From the NCBI GenBank assembly GCA_023436245.1, contig JAEZJZ010000040.1:1-6020 (forward strand): 6,020 bases of DNA, given 5' to 3'. Made by a program: the position numbers and the translations under genes. Within the stretch, counting starts at the first letter, position 1. The number at the start of each line of letters is the position of its first letter. Shown piece by piece: positions 1 to 4,968 of this stretch. The notes beneath the pieces are model-generated. The model was given only the letters and a program-made list of their open reading frames with translations. It did not search any database and was not told the DNA's origin. The DNA is from Bacillota bacterium. Lineage in GTDB: Bacteria; Bacillota; UBA994; UBA5500.

Positions 1-58
1 CGATGCACATTGGCAGCATGGTAATTTGATCTCGATCTGCGCCTTTGTTATACCCCAC
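1..58 (-). CDS. IS1182-family transposase, N-terminal fragment (runs off left edge)
   Basis: The minus strand, read from GTG at 58..56, gives 19 codons without a stop to the window edge. The peptide includes GADRDQITMLP preceded by GYNK. This matches from memory the start of IS1182-type DDE transposases, which typically begin with a G-Y-x-x-G-x-(D/N)R-x-Q-(I/M)-T-L-L-P pattern before the D-D-Y-(V/I)-S-E-(D/E)-N stretch. Only the N-terminus is present, so the catalytic DDE residues cannot be judged. The start is chosen because GGGAG (72..68) lies 9 nt upstream; an in-frame GTG at 79..77 has no comparable ribosome site. A consensus promoter sits just upstream. The family call rests on 19 residues only. 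It is a strong pattern match, but a relative such as another DUF772-type transposase cannot be excluded. Confidence 0.72.
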   Translation of the reverse strand, partial: MGYNKGADRDQITMLPMCI

Positions 59-91
59 AGATAATCTCTCCCAACTCACCTGTATGGGTAT

Positions 92-121
92 ATTATACCA
101 CTTGATCCAACATTATGTCAA
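92..121 (-). promoter_or_regulatory. Consensus sigma-A promoter of the transposase gene
   Basis: On the minus strand TTGACA (121..116) and TATAAT (97..92) are both perfect matches to the housekeeping consensus and are separated by 18 nt. Transcription would begin near position 85, giving a leader of about 27 nt before the GTG start at 58. Two perfect hexamers are rare; many transposase genes have weaker promoters, so this copy could be well expressed. Confidence 0.8.
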
Positions 122-346
122 CTAGAAAGCGGTTTTCACACAGGCTGTCGGCTGTATCTGCATGTGCACAGTGGCAATGCCGCTGCCGGGATCATCCACC
201 ACCAGCCGGTAACTTACACGGGTGAGACTGTTGGCGGTGCCCGTCCAGAAGTAGAGCAATCCTACCAAAGACAGCGCCATTAACAGGCCGATCCCGGCCA
301 GAACGCACTTCTGCAAGCGTCTACGCAAAATATGCCCCCCAATCAT
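122..346 (-). pseudogene. Truncated membrane-anchored protein (probably interrupted by the insertion sequence)
   Basis: This 74-residue frame starts at ATG 346..344. Residues 8-13 are basic (RRRLQK). A hydrophobic segment at about 14-34 is a clear signal anchor or membrane helix. The following exported part contains RVSYRLVVDDPGSGIATVHMQI (about 43-64, hydrophobic alternating with polar residues), which looks like the first beta-strands of a larger extracellular domain. It stops at 122-124, next to the -35 box of the transposase promoter, so the last residues may already be encoded by the insertion sequence. I infer that the gene was longer and lost its 3' part. The strand pattern is reminiscent of the N-terminal beta-domain of M61-type peptidases, but this is too little for assignment. 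A GTG at 421 in the same frame is rejected because it lies inside a terminator hairpin. GGAG lies 10 nt upstream of the chosen ATG. Confidence 0.6.
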
Positions 347-362
347 TACCTTCTCGCTCCAG

Positions 363-390
363 TCTAGATCATGGACTTCTCCGCTGTCAA
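363..390 (-). promoter_or_regulatory. Possible promoter of the truncated membrane-protein gene
   Basis: The minus strand has a perfect -35 TTGACA (390..385), then 16 nt, then TCTAGA (368..363), which is a poor -10 box with only 3 of 6 consensus bases. It lies just after the terminator of the peptidase gene and about 17 nt before the ATG at 346, where a separate promoter would be needed. The predicted leader is very short, about 10 nt, so the call is tentative. Confidence 0.33.
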
Positions 391-397
391 AGACAGG

Positions 398-427
398 AAA
401 AAGAGGCGGGCTAAAGCCCACCTCTCT
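398..427 (-). terminator. Intrinsic terminator of the M20 peptidase gene
   Basis: On the minus strand GAGGTGGGC (424..416), the loop TTTA and GCCCGCCTC (411..403) form a 9-bp stem with one U-G pair. It is followed at once by five T (402..398). It lies 40 bases after the stop codon of the peptidase gene (467). The plus strand has no T tract after the hairpin, so the terminator is directional. Confidence 0.88.
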
Positions 428-466
428 AGCTCACTATTTCCTTAATCAGTAACTCGCCGGGCTGTA

Positions 467-1591
467 CTACTTCGCCGCCGCTTGGGCGATGGTCACAACC
501 ATTTCAGCGCCAGCCAGCAGCTGCTTGATGGTGATGAACTCCTCTTTCGAGTGCACCTTTTCCATGCCAATGCCGAGTACTACTGCCGGCAACCCGCGAC
601 CGTTCAGGATGTTGGCATCACTGCCGCCGCCGGTGGGCACGAGGGTGGGGGTGAGACCTAGATCCCTGGCCGCCTGCACCGCAATCTGCACCACTTTGTC
701 CTCCGCCCGCAGATTCATCGGAGGGTAACTCTCGGTGACGGTGATCTCGGCCTTGGCGCCCCACAGCTTGGCGGCTGCCTCAAACTCCGAAACCATGTGC
801 TGCACCTGCGCCTGCAGTTTGGCGGCGTTACGGCTGCGGGCTTCGCAACGCAACTCGACCACTTCCGGCACAATGTTTGTGGCTAGACCACCAGAGATGA
901 CGCCGATGTTGCAGGTGGTCTCCTCGTCGATGCGCCCGAGCTTCATCTTCGTCACGGCATCTGCCACTACCTGAATGGCGCTGATGCCCTTCTCCGGTTC
1001 GATGCCGGCATGGGCTGGACGGCCAATCATCCTTACGTCGATCTTGCTCTGGGCCGGAGCGCTGGGGATGATCGTGCCGACGTCGCCGCTGCCGTCCAAG
1101 AAGTAACCGTACTCGGCCTTTAACTGGTTGCGATCGAGATTCTTGGCTCCAAACAGGCCGCCTTCTTCCGAAATAGTGAACAACAGCTCGATGTCGCCAT
1201 GTGGGATCTTCTGCTCCTGCATGATGCGCACGCCTTCCAGCATCTGCACCACGCCGGCCAAGTCGTCGGCAGCCAGAATGGTGGTGCCGTCACTGAAGAT
1301 AGCATCATCCTTGACTACCGGCTTAATGCCCAGGCCGGGCGTCACCCGGTCCATGTGGGCGGCAAACACCACGGTCGGCACGCCCGACAGCGTGCCGGCG
1401 TAGCGCCCGATTACATTGCCGGCGTTGCCGCCAATGGCGGCTCCAGCGTTATCCTCCACAACTTCCATGCCTAGGGTGGCCATCTTCTGCTTCAGCGCAT
1501 CAGCGATGCCGCGCTCAGCGCGCGGAGCACTGTCTATCTGCACCAGTTCGCAAAACTCCTGAATCATCCGTTCCCGATTAACCATATGCAT
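467..1591 (-). CDS. M20-family metallopeptidase, peptidase T-like
   Basis: A full-length (374 aa) cytoplasmic, probably two-zinc aminopeptidase or dipeptidase/tripeptidase of the M20 clan. Visible signature residues are H79 and D81 in AAHMD, D109/D110 in AADDLAG, the catalytic pair E142-E143 in TISEEGG, D166 in FLDGSGD and H347 in KVHSKEE. These supply a complete metal and catalytic set. The lid or dimerisation domain spans about 180-290, with H194 in GRPAHAG and SGGLATNIVPE (233-243). GGGSDAN is at 321-327. This arrangement is that of the PepT-like subgroup common in Bacillota (for example B. subtilis YqjE). GGAGGTG (1600..1594) supports either ATG 1591 (4 nt from GGAGG) or ATG 1585 (10 nt); the latter would give a protein starting MVNRERM. 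The gene is monocistronic, with a terminator after the stop, and is divergent from the flavodoxin gene. The substrate is not shown by the sequence; peptide recycling is the likely role. Confidence 0.95.
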   Translation of the reverse strand: MHMVNRERMIQEFCELVQIDSAPRAERGIADALKQKMATLGMEVVEDNAGAAIGGNAGNVIGRYAGTLSGVPTVVFAAHMDRVTPGLGIKPVVKDDAIFSDGTTILAADDLAGVVQMLEGVRIMQEQKIPHGDIELLFTISEEGGLFGAKNLDRNQLKAEYGYFLDGSGDVGTIIPSAPAQSKIDVRMIGRPAHAGIEPEKGISAIQVVADAVTKMKLGRIDEETTCNIGVISGGLATNIVPEVVELRCEARSRNAAKLQAQVQHMVSEFEAAAKLWGAKAEITVTESYPPMNLRAEDKVVQIAVQAARDLGLTPTLVPTGGGSDANILNGRGLPAVVLGIGMEKVHSKEEFITIKQLLAGAEMVVTIAQAAAK

Positions 1592-1731
1592 GACACCTCC
1601 ATGAATCTACTGCCGTGACTGATTCGGCATCAGGTCACCAATTACCTGCCCGAAAAGCGAAAGGGATATGCAATCGACCTGATGTATCACAATCCCGCAC
1701 TATGTTGCCTAATGAGACACCAGTTGGCTGA

Positions 1732-1760
1732 TTGTTCGCGCACCTCTGCACTGGTATAAT
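1732..1760 (+). promoter_or_regulatory. Promoter of the flavodoxin gene
   Basis: TTGTTC (1732-1737), a 17-nt spacer and a perfect TATAAT (1755-1760) preceded by TG at 1752-1753 make an extended -10 sigma-A promoter. Transcription would start near 1767, about 20 nt before the ATG at 1787. The rest of the divergent gap (1592-1731) shows no strong promoter for the peptidase. The best minus-strand candidate, TTGTGA followed after 16 nt by CATATC, is weak. Confidence 0.78.
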
Positions 1761-1786
1761 TAGGACAACTGAGAGGAGATGGTGCC

Positions 1787-2269
1787 ATGGGAACGCTGGT
1801 GATTTGCTATTCATTGGAGGGCTCGACACGGCGCTTAGGTGAAGTGTTGGCCAAGGCATCCGGCGGAGAGCTGCGGGAAGTGAAGCCACATCGGGAGATA
1901 CCTCGTCAAGGTTTCGGGAAATACTTCATCGGTGGCATGCAGGCGTTGTTCAAGCAGACGCCCGAAATAGCGCCTCTGAACATTGACCTTGCCAAGTACG
2001 ACCTGGTGCTGATCGGCACCCCCACTTGGGCAGGTCACCTTGCCCCGGCAATGCGCTCCTGGCTGAAACACGCTGGTCTCTCCGGAAAAAGGGTGGGCCT
2101 TTACGCCACCTGCCAGGGTGATGTGGGCGGTGCCCTGCGCGACATGAAGGCGTTGTTGCCAGGATGCGAAGTGGTTGGCGAGTGCGGCTTCGTGATTAAG
2201 CCAGGGCAGGAGGCTGCAGAAGCGGCACAGGCGACTCAGTGGTATCAACAGATATCAGGCAAGAGATAA
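1787..2269 (+). CDS. Flavodoxin family protein
   Basis: A 160-residue, complete flavodoxin-fold protein, predicted cytoplasmic. Strand 1 (TLVICYS, 3-9) leads into the FMN phosphate-binding loop SLEGSTR (9-15), which fits the S/T-x-(T/E)-G-N/S-T pattern. A second cofactor loop follows strand 3: DLVLIGTPTWAGHLAPAMRSWL (72-93), with GTPTWAG contacting the flavin ring in family members. GLYATCQGDVGGAL (104-117) matches the third loop. The size is typical of short-chain flavodoxins. The segment 34-62 (PHREIPRQGFGKYFIGGMQALFKQ), basic and aromatic, is typical of the NAD(P)H-oxidoreductase-like flavodoxins annotated in Clostridia rather than of electron-carrier FldA. AGGAG (1774-1778) is 8 nt before the ATG. 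It has its own promoter and a strong hairpin after the stop, so it is probably a single-gene unit. Its redox partner is unknown. Confidence 0.92.
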   Translation: MGTLVICYSLEGSTRRLGEVLAKASGGELREVKPHREIPRQGFGKYFIGGMQALFKQTPEIAPLNIDLAKYDLVLIGTPTWAGHLAPAMRSWLKHAGLSGKRVGLYATCQGDVGGALRDMKALLPGCEVVGECGFVIKPGQEAAEAAQATQWYQQISGKR

Positions 2270-2281
2270 CCAGTCATTGAC

Positions 2282-2317
2282 AGAGGCCTCGGCTGTGACG
2301 CGTCAGCTGGGGCCTCT
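2282..2317 (+). terminator. Strong hairpin after the flavodoxin gene (likely terminator)
   Basis: The arms AGAGGCCTCGGCTG (2282-2295) and CAGCTGGGGCCTCT (2304-2317) form an uninterrupted 14-bp stem with two G-U pairs and an 8-nt loop. The hairpin starts 12 bases after the flavodoxin stop. The downstream tract ACTTTGGCTT is only moderately T-rich, so termination may be imperfect or Rho-assisted. Confidence 0.68.
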
Positions 2318-2380
2318 ACTTTGGCTTAGTTGTCGCCGCTATGGCGCTGCGACATGCTGTCGCGACGAGGAAGAGAGCGA

Positions 2381-2422
2381 ATGAAACTTTGGTCGCTCCT
2401 CAAACGTTTACTCTATTGGTAG
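2381..2422 (+). CDS. Possible 13-residue peptide (leader or remnant)
   Basis: ATG at 2381 opens a 13-codon frame, MKLWSLLKRLLYW, ending in TAG at 2420-2422. AGGA (2368-2371) lies 9 nt upstream, an acceptable ribosome site. The peptide is strongly hydrophobic with three basic residues and would form an amphipathic helix. It lies in the gap between the flavodoxin terminator and the first paralog gene, about 100 nt ahead of that gene. It could be a translated leader peptide, the start of a decayed gene or chance. A frame this short is not significant by itself. Confidence 0.22.
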   Translation: MKLWSLLKRLLYW

Positions 2423-2519
2423 CTAATTGGAAGGCCCAAGTTCTATTCAGCCAATGGCGGCTTGATAAACATGGGCTCCCAAACGGCTCACAGTAGAAGA
2501 TGTGGGGAGGATAGGCGCT

Positions 2520-3131
2520 TTGTCAAAGATGAACAAGGGGCTGCTCACCGCCGTGGTAGTGATGCTGCTGGTTTGCGCATTTCTCTGGCAGACAAACTAT
2601 GCCCAGCAACCCGAGATCGCGTATATAGAGCCAAGTGAAAGCGAGAAGGCGCTGGCGTCGATAGGTGGCGGTCACCTTTCGAAGTATCAGATCAGTGAGC
2701 GCTTGCCTGCGGGAACCACCATTCGAGTGTGGATCGAAGCATATGAGTTCGGCACCCGCGTCGAAGATGTGGTCGCTTTCGAGACACAACTGACCGAGCC
2801 TGCGCGCAATGTGCCATTCTTTCAGGTCCAGTACGGGGATGAAGTAGCCCTGGGCATTGGCGCCTTCCCTGGGGGTGCAGTGCAGGGCAAGTATCCAGTC
2901 GAAAAGTGGTCAGGTCTGTCCAGCCTGGGAGGTTCAGGCTGGGGTGGCGATCTCGCCGACGGCAGCCTAGTGGTACGAGTCACCGCCAATGGGCTGACTG
3001 AACGATGGCTGAATGGCCGTGATCAAGCCTTGCATGATTTGATGACCGAGCCAGAGAGCCGGGCCGCCTTCATCCGCGACAACGACTACGTCTACCTGTT
3101 GAAGGTGCAGGCCGTGAAGCCGAAGGCATAG
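2520..3131 (+). CDS. Membrane-anchored protein of unknown function, paralog 1
   Basis: 203 residues from a TTG start. I do not recognise the family. The N-terminus is short and basic (MSKMNKG), followed by a hydrophobic segment at about 7-23, then a soluble domain predicted outside the membrane. Blocks shared with the next gene are LPAGTT at 62-67 with RVWIEAYE and GTRV (to about 82), GKYPVEKW at 123-130, DGSLV at 147-151 and DYVYLLK at 189-195. There is no lipobox, and no cysteine occurs after the membrane segment. TTG (2520-2522) is chosen because GGGGAGG (2504-2510) lies 9 nt upstream. The in-frame GTG at 2502 overlaps that ribosome site, and ATG 2529 is 18 nt from it. No good promoter is visible in 2318-2500. 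Only 63 bases separate it from its paralog, so the two are probably one transcript. Confidence 0.85.
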   Translation: MSKMNKGLLTAVVVMLLVCAFLWQTNYAQQPEIAYIEPSESEKALASIGGGHLSKYQISERLPAGTTIRVWIEAYEFGTRVEDVVAFETQLTEPARNVPFFQVQYGDEVALGIGAFPGGAVQGKYPVEKWSGLSSLGGSGWGGDLADGSLVVRVTANGLTERWLNGRDQALHDLMTEPESRAAFIRDNDYVYLLKVQAVKPKA

Positions 3132-3194
3132 CGCTCTCGTCCAGCGAGGGGTCATTGCTGGAGTGAATCCAAATGGAGAGGGGAGCTGTGTAGC

Positions 3195-3815
3195 ATGCGA
3201 GAGCCACGCCGGAAACTGATCTTTGCTTTGGTGGGCCTGCTATTAGTCAGTCTTGCTCTCTGGCAAGCATGCCGTGAACGAGGGCCGGAAATAGCACAGG
3301 TCGAGCCCACTCAGGCCGAGAAGACTCTGCTTGCACTGCTTGATTACAGCGAGGCCGCCAAGTACGAAATCGCCAGCACCCTGCCAGCCGGAACGACGCT
3401 TCGGGTCTGGATTGAGGCCTACGAGCTCGGCACCCGCGTAGACGACATCGCTGCTTGCGAAATATACGTAACGGCCAAACAGCGCGGCCTGTCTTTCTTC
3501 CATCTACGCCGGGACACCGAGGTCGCATTGGCAATTGACCAGCCACCCATGGGAGTGGCACGAGGCAAGTATCCAGTGGAGAAGTGGATTGATCTGCCGG
3601 ACGCAATGCTGACCTCCGGACCACCAGAGGGCAACCTCTTTGACGGCAGTCTGGTGCTGCATGTGCTGACACACGGAGTACATGACCAGTGGACTGGCGA
3701 TTATCTCAATTATGCGCAACTGCTATCTGACCACCGCACCAGAGAACAGCTGATCGCGGGAGTCGACTACGTGTACATACTGAAGGCGCAAGCTATCCTG
3801 CGGCCGCGACAGTAG
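3195..3815 (+). CDS. Membrane-anchored protein of unknown function, paralog 2
   Basis: 206 residues from ATG, with GGGGAG (3180-3185) 9 nt upstream, the same spacing as in its paralog. A basic start (MREPRRK) precedes a hydrophobic helix at about 8-23; the remainder is predicted extracytoplasmic. It aligns over its whole length with the preceding gene product. In the central block (about 63-89) 21 of 27 positions are identical, and GKYPVEKW (124-131), DGSLV (150-154) and DYVYILKAQA (191-200) are also conserved. The two genes therefore arose by tandem duplication. The segment 132-148 has diverged: paralog 1 has a Gly/Ser/Trp-rich loop there. Cys26 sits after WQA, which is not a proper lipobox, so lipidation is doubtful. 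The domain looks like an all-beta fold with an acidic, aromatic core, but no catalytic motif is evident. Function is unknown. Confidence 0.87.
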   Translation: MREPRRKLIFALVGLLLVSLALWQACRERGPEIAQVEPTQAEKTLLALLDYSEAAKYEIASTLPAGTTLRVWIEAYELGTRVDDIAACEIYVTAKQRGLSFFHLRRDTEVALAIDQPPMGVARGKYPVEKWIDLPDAMLTSGPPEGNLFDGSLVLHVLTHGVHDQWTGDYLNYAQLLSDHRTREQLIAGVDYVYILKAQAILRPRQ

Positions 3816-3820
3816 TTGAG

Positions 3821-3838
3821 GACGACCATATGGTCTTC
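3821..3838. repeat. Short palindrome after paralog 2
   Basis: GACCATATGGTC (3824-3835) is a perfect 12-bp palindrome. It extends to 18 bases (3821-3838) with one mismatched pair. It begins 6 bases after the stop of paralog 2 and contains no T tract downstream, so it is a poor intrinsic terminator. It may be a protein-binding site or chance. Confidence 0.35.
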
Positions 3839-3931
3839 ATCAACGCTCTGCCGTTGGGCGCGTCGCCTTGGAGTTGAAGGTAGCCGATAGGGGACTCGAT
3901 CTCGGGGTATGGGGGTGACCCGGAACGTTAC

Positions 3932-4470
3932 TTGCTGCCAGCTACACTGCTGCTTGCCGTTCTCGTCTATGCCACCGCCGACCGACAGACCATCAGATCA
4001 ACTGTCGAGGTCGAGTGCTACATCTATGAATCCGCACAGGAGTTGGTGGATGACAGCGATCTGGTGGTGACAGGCTATTCTATCGCCAGCGTGCTATACG
4101 GACCAGGCCTACACGCTCACCGATTCTCGGGTTAACACCGTTCTGAAAGCCTCCGCTCCCGAAGCAAAAGGAGGTTGGCGCAGGCCAGACAATAGCCGTA
4201 ATCGAGCCCACCTACCTTTACGAGAGAGGGGTCCTCCCTGGCGCCATCAGGTTCTCACTCGACGGCTACCAGCAAATGAGACCTGGGGTAGAGTACATTC
4301 TCTGCCTACAGACGGTTCCGGGCCAGAAGCAGTTCACAATCAACGGAATAGTGCAGGGGAAACACAGCCGAGTCCAAATCGATGATGACTTCAGGGAGCA
4401 GCCACCGGAACGTTTAGCCAAGCTAACTCGCCTGCGCGAAGGGCTCGAATCTCTGTTCGACCTAAGGTAG
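3932..4470 (+). pseudogene. Frameshifted gene for a secreted or membrane-anchored protein of unknown function
   Basis: Three frames join into one plausible protein. The first, from TTG 3932, has a hydrophobic N-terminal segment (LPATLLLAVLVYA) and ESAQELVDDSDLVVTGY. A +1 shift between about 4095 and 4106 leads to a second frame with QAYTLTDSRVNTVLKAS. Another +1 shift near 4155-4164 leads to the third frame, with KEVGAGQTIAVIEP, then GYQQMRPGVEYILCL, then INGIVQGKH, ending at TAG 4468-4470. The order of motifs (S-x-x-E-L-x-x-x-S-D-L-V-V-x-G, then Y-T-x-x-x-x-V-x-x-V-L-K, G-x-T-I-x-V-x-E-P, M-x-x-G-x-E-Y-I-L, then Q-G-K) matches from memory a widespread family of exported hypothetical proteins in Bacillota. 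The start is unclear: TTG 3932 lacks a good ribosome site, and ATG 3909 is in a different frame. Two shifts make it a probable pseudogene unless they are sequencing errors. Confidence 0.75.
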
Positions 4471-4649
4471 GCCGCAACTTGGTCCGAGCGGAGCCATGAA
4501 AAGAGCCGTTACCGCTGGGCAAGAACCGCGATACAAGACAGCGCTTTGGGACTGGTTGTCGTCTGTCCTCGTCTCCAGGTTACTGCCGGCGTACAGCCGC
4601 CTAGTGTGACTTATGTTGAGCCCCAGCCTGCAATCCCAATAGCAACATT

Positions 4650-4689
4650 CGAAGAGTCCTGCCGTCACGGAAGACAGCAGGACTCTTCG
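4650..4689 (+). terminator. Perfect 13-bp-stem hairpin (terminator-like)
   Basis: CGAAGAGTCCTGC (4650-4662) and GCAGGACTCTTCG (4677-4689) are perfect inverted repeats around a 14-nt loop. In the loop, GTC and GAC can extend the stem after one mismatch, leaving a 6-nt loop. It is followed by ATTTGCG on the plus strand, so the T tract is weak, and the minus-strand side is not T-rich either. The position and form suggest the end of a transcript from the left, possibly of the small frames at 4496-4752 or of the broken gene before them. A different structured element is possible. Confidence 0.6.
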
Positions 4690-4717
4690 ATTTGCGCCGG
4701 ACCGGAGCTCAACCAAA

Positions 4718-4769
4718 GCCGGGGGAGTGTCAGTGATAAGGCCTACGCCTAGCTGGAAGGCCCCCCGGC
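4718..4769 (+). repeat. GC-rich inverted repeat upstream of the sigma-factor gene
   Basis: GCCGGGGG (4718-4725) pairs perfectly with CCCCCGGC (4762-4769) around a 36-nt interior that includes a small AGGC/GCCT helix. It could fold as a two-stem RNA element in the leader of the sigma-factor transcript. It does not match a riboswitch class I can recognise and is not followed by a T tract. Confidence 0.4.
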
Positions 4770-4968
4770 AGGCAGACAGGTTTAGCGCAGTCCCCACGTG
4801 TGATGACTGCAAGATGAACCTGCTTGTGCTAATTTGGCCAAAGACTAGGCCGACGAACGTGCAATTCTGAGACCGCCTCAATCGTCTATCTGTTGAGAAG
4901 AGGACATGACACAGATAGGTGACTTCGCAGCCTCACCCTATGTGTCCGATGTCGAGGGAGGCTGGCTA

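Larger units (their letters stand above)
1..121 (-). mobile_element. End of an IS1182-like insertion sequence (outer boundary uncertain)
   Basis: The transposase start, its Shine-Dalgarno site and its promoter fill 1-121. Insertion sequences of this kind have a short non-coding 5' end ending in a terminal inverted repeat. The neighbouring truncated reading frame stops at 122-124, directly beside the -35 box, so the element's end must lie at or somewhat to the right of 121, perhaps within about 40 bases. The other end of the element is outside the window, so the inverted repeat pair and any target duplication cannot be compared. The exact junction is inferred, not seen. Confidence 0.55.
4471..4968. 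other. Intergenic stretch without a convincing gene
   Basis: About 0.5 kb between the decayed surface-protein gene and the sigma factor. A 37-codon frame (ATG 4496 to TGA 4607-4609) has GGAG only 2 nt before the start, which is too close. An overlapping frame from TTG 4546 encodes a hydrophobic stretch followed by PPSVTYVEP, reminiscent of the N-terminal region of the two paralogs upstream. Two inverted repeats are listed separately. No clear sigma-A promoter for the sigma-factor gene is visible. The stretch is best read as regulatory and decayed sequence. Confidence 0.5.

Noticed and set aside
347..421. GTG at 421 as the start of the truncated membrane-protein gene
   Set aside because: The codon lies inside the stem of the intrinsic terminator, GAGAGG is too close to it, and the residues before the ATG at 346 are not needed for the signal anchor.
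489..1474. Several open frames on the plus strand and in another minus frame inside the M20 peptidase gene
   Set aside because: They overlap a full-length gene with complete catalytic motifs, have no ribosome sites and give low-complexity Ser/Thr/Cys/Pro-rich peptides typical of shadow frames.
3195..3275. Lipoprotein signal in paralog 2
   Set aside because: The residues before Cys26 are W-Q-A, which do not fit the lipobox L-(A/S/T)-(G/A)-C, and paralog 1 has no equivalent cysteine.
4090..4170. Programmed frameshifting in the exported-protein gene
   Set aside because: Two separate +1 shifts would be required and no slippery sequence, stop-codon pause or ribosome-site stimulator was seen at either place.
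4462..4881. 139-codon minus-strand frame opposite the region before the sigma factor
   Set aside because: It crosses both inverted repeats and the end of the pseudogene and shows no family-like motif; I noticed no ribosome site for it.
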